A stretch of DNA of 6,112 nt from CAYZEZ01 sp964477295 (GTDB lineage Bacteria; Bacteroidota; Bacteroidia; Bacteroidales; SM23-62), in contig CAYZEZ010000282.1 of the NCBI GenBank assembly GCA_964477295.1, forward strand, positions 1 to 6,112. The letters are read 5' to 3'. Each line of letters begins with the position of its first letter. Positions within the stretch are counted from its first letter, which is position 1. This document shows positions 5,886 through 6,112 of this stretch, in pieces. A model generated the notes under the pieces. The model was not told where the DNA came from. It ran no database searches and worked only from the letters and a program-made list of their open reading frames with translations. The translations under genes were made by a program, and so were the position numbers.

Positions 5886-6080
5886 TTTTCAGGCTATATC
5901 AAAATGTACGTCAAAACACTTAAAAAATGACCCTTATTCGGATACCATATTCAATTTTTTATTGAGGTATCCGAATAAGTCATAATAAATTGAATTAAAA
6001 TGTATTATAATTTTCTAAAATACATATTTTTTACTTATTTTTAATGTGTTTTTAACCAAATCGATACCTAAATTAATAAA
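5886..6080. other. A/T-rich intergenic region with hairpins
   Basis: No credible gene is seen in these 195 bases. They contain the long hairpin listed separately and a weaker 7-bp one, ATGTATT (6000-6006) with AATACAT (6019-6025). TAATTTTC at 6008-6015 matches the -7 consensus except for its last base, with TTG at 5990-5992 about 15 bases upstream. It is a weak promoter candidate for the gene starting at 6081. Confidence 0.45.
5927..5983. repeat. Long imperfect inverted repeat (hairpin)
   Basis: TTATTCGGATACC (5934-5946) pairs perfectly over 13 bp with GGTATCCGAATAA (5966-5978). Outside a 2-base bulge, ATGAC (5927-5931) pairs with GTCAT (5979-5983). Inside, TCAAT (5951-5955) pairs with ATTGA (5961-5965) around a T5 loop. 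On the minus strand the stem is followed by a T-run (GTCATTTTTT), so it could end transcripts coming from the right, although the visible gene there points the other way. It could also be an operator or a small repeat element. Confidence 0.6.
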
Positions 6081-6112
6081 ATGTCAGAAAGACAGACCCT
6101 CGCAATACTGTT
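6081..6112 (+). CDS. Start of an unknown gene, cut by the window end
   Basis: An ATG after the A-rich leader TTAATAAA opens a frame reading MSERQTLAIL to the last base, with no stop. A/T-rich leaders without a Shine-Dalgarno sequence are common in Bacteroidota. Ten residues do not allow an assignment. The call as a gene rests on its position after a long noncoding A/T-rich stretch and the change to coding-like composition at the ATG. Confidence 0.45.
   Translation, partial: MSERQTLAIL

Noticed and set aside
5927..5983. Hairpin as a chromosome-dimer resolution (dif) site
   Set aside because: A dif site has two 11-base half-sites around about 6 bases; here the arms are 13 bases apart by 19, with extra pairing, so the form does not fit.
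6000..6025. ATGTATT/AATACAT hairpin as a terminator or regulatory site
   Set aside because: Seven A/T-dominated pairs around a 12-base loop in A/T-rich DNA are expected by chance.

Overview
The window looks like Bacteroidota chromosome. The evidence is a SusC-type TonB-dependent transporter followed at once by a SusD-type lipoprotein start, promoters of the Bacteroidota TAnnTTTG type, poor Shine-Dalgarno sequences, A/T-rich leaders, and a tmRNA whose tag reads GNTNFALAA, close to the G-x-x-N-[FY]-A-L-A-A tags known from Bacteroidales. The species cannot be named from the sequence.

Layout, left to right. (1) Positions 1-787 are a mosaic. About 54 bases on the plus strand read as an internal piece of a TrpB2-like PLP enzyme. 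They abut the natural 3' end of a minus-strand AraC-type regulator, of which only the DNA-binding end remains. That piece is fused in frame to the N-terminal third of a SusD-like lipoprotein. (2) Positions 799-3783 hold a complete susC-type gene, cotranscribed with the susD start 11 nt downstream. (3) Positions 3784-3957 are an A/T-rich control region with a good promoter -7 element, an inverted repeat around it and a second short palindrome. (4) Positions 3958-5259 encode a secreted protein of unknown function with two probable beta-rich domains, a Q/N-rich linker and a middle domain. (5) Positions 5260-5429 form a divergent intergenic region carrying the tmRNA promoter. (6) Positions 5430-5825 are ssrA (tmRNA) on the plus strand, followed by a strong terminator. 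(7) Positions 5881-6080 are very A/T-rich, with a long imperfect hairpin. (8) A plus-strand gene starts at 6081 and runs off the window.

How the genes work together: SusC and SusD normally form one outer-membrane complex, in which SusC is the TonB-powered channel and SusD the ligand-binding lid. Here SusC is intact, but the SusD reading frame is cut after about 165 residues and continues into a regulator's helix-turn-helix. As written, the pair cannot be a normal uptake system. The three-fragment mosaic within 310 bases is the most striking feature of the window. It is either a real rearrangement or, quite possibly, a chimeric amplification or assembly product. The other genes look ordinary and intact. 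I found no CRISPR array, complete mobile element or evident new defence system.
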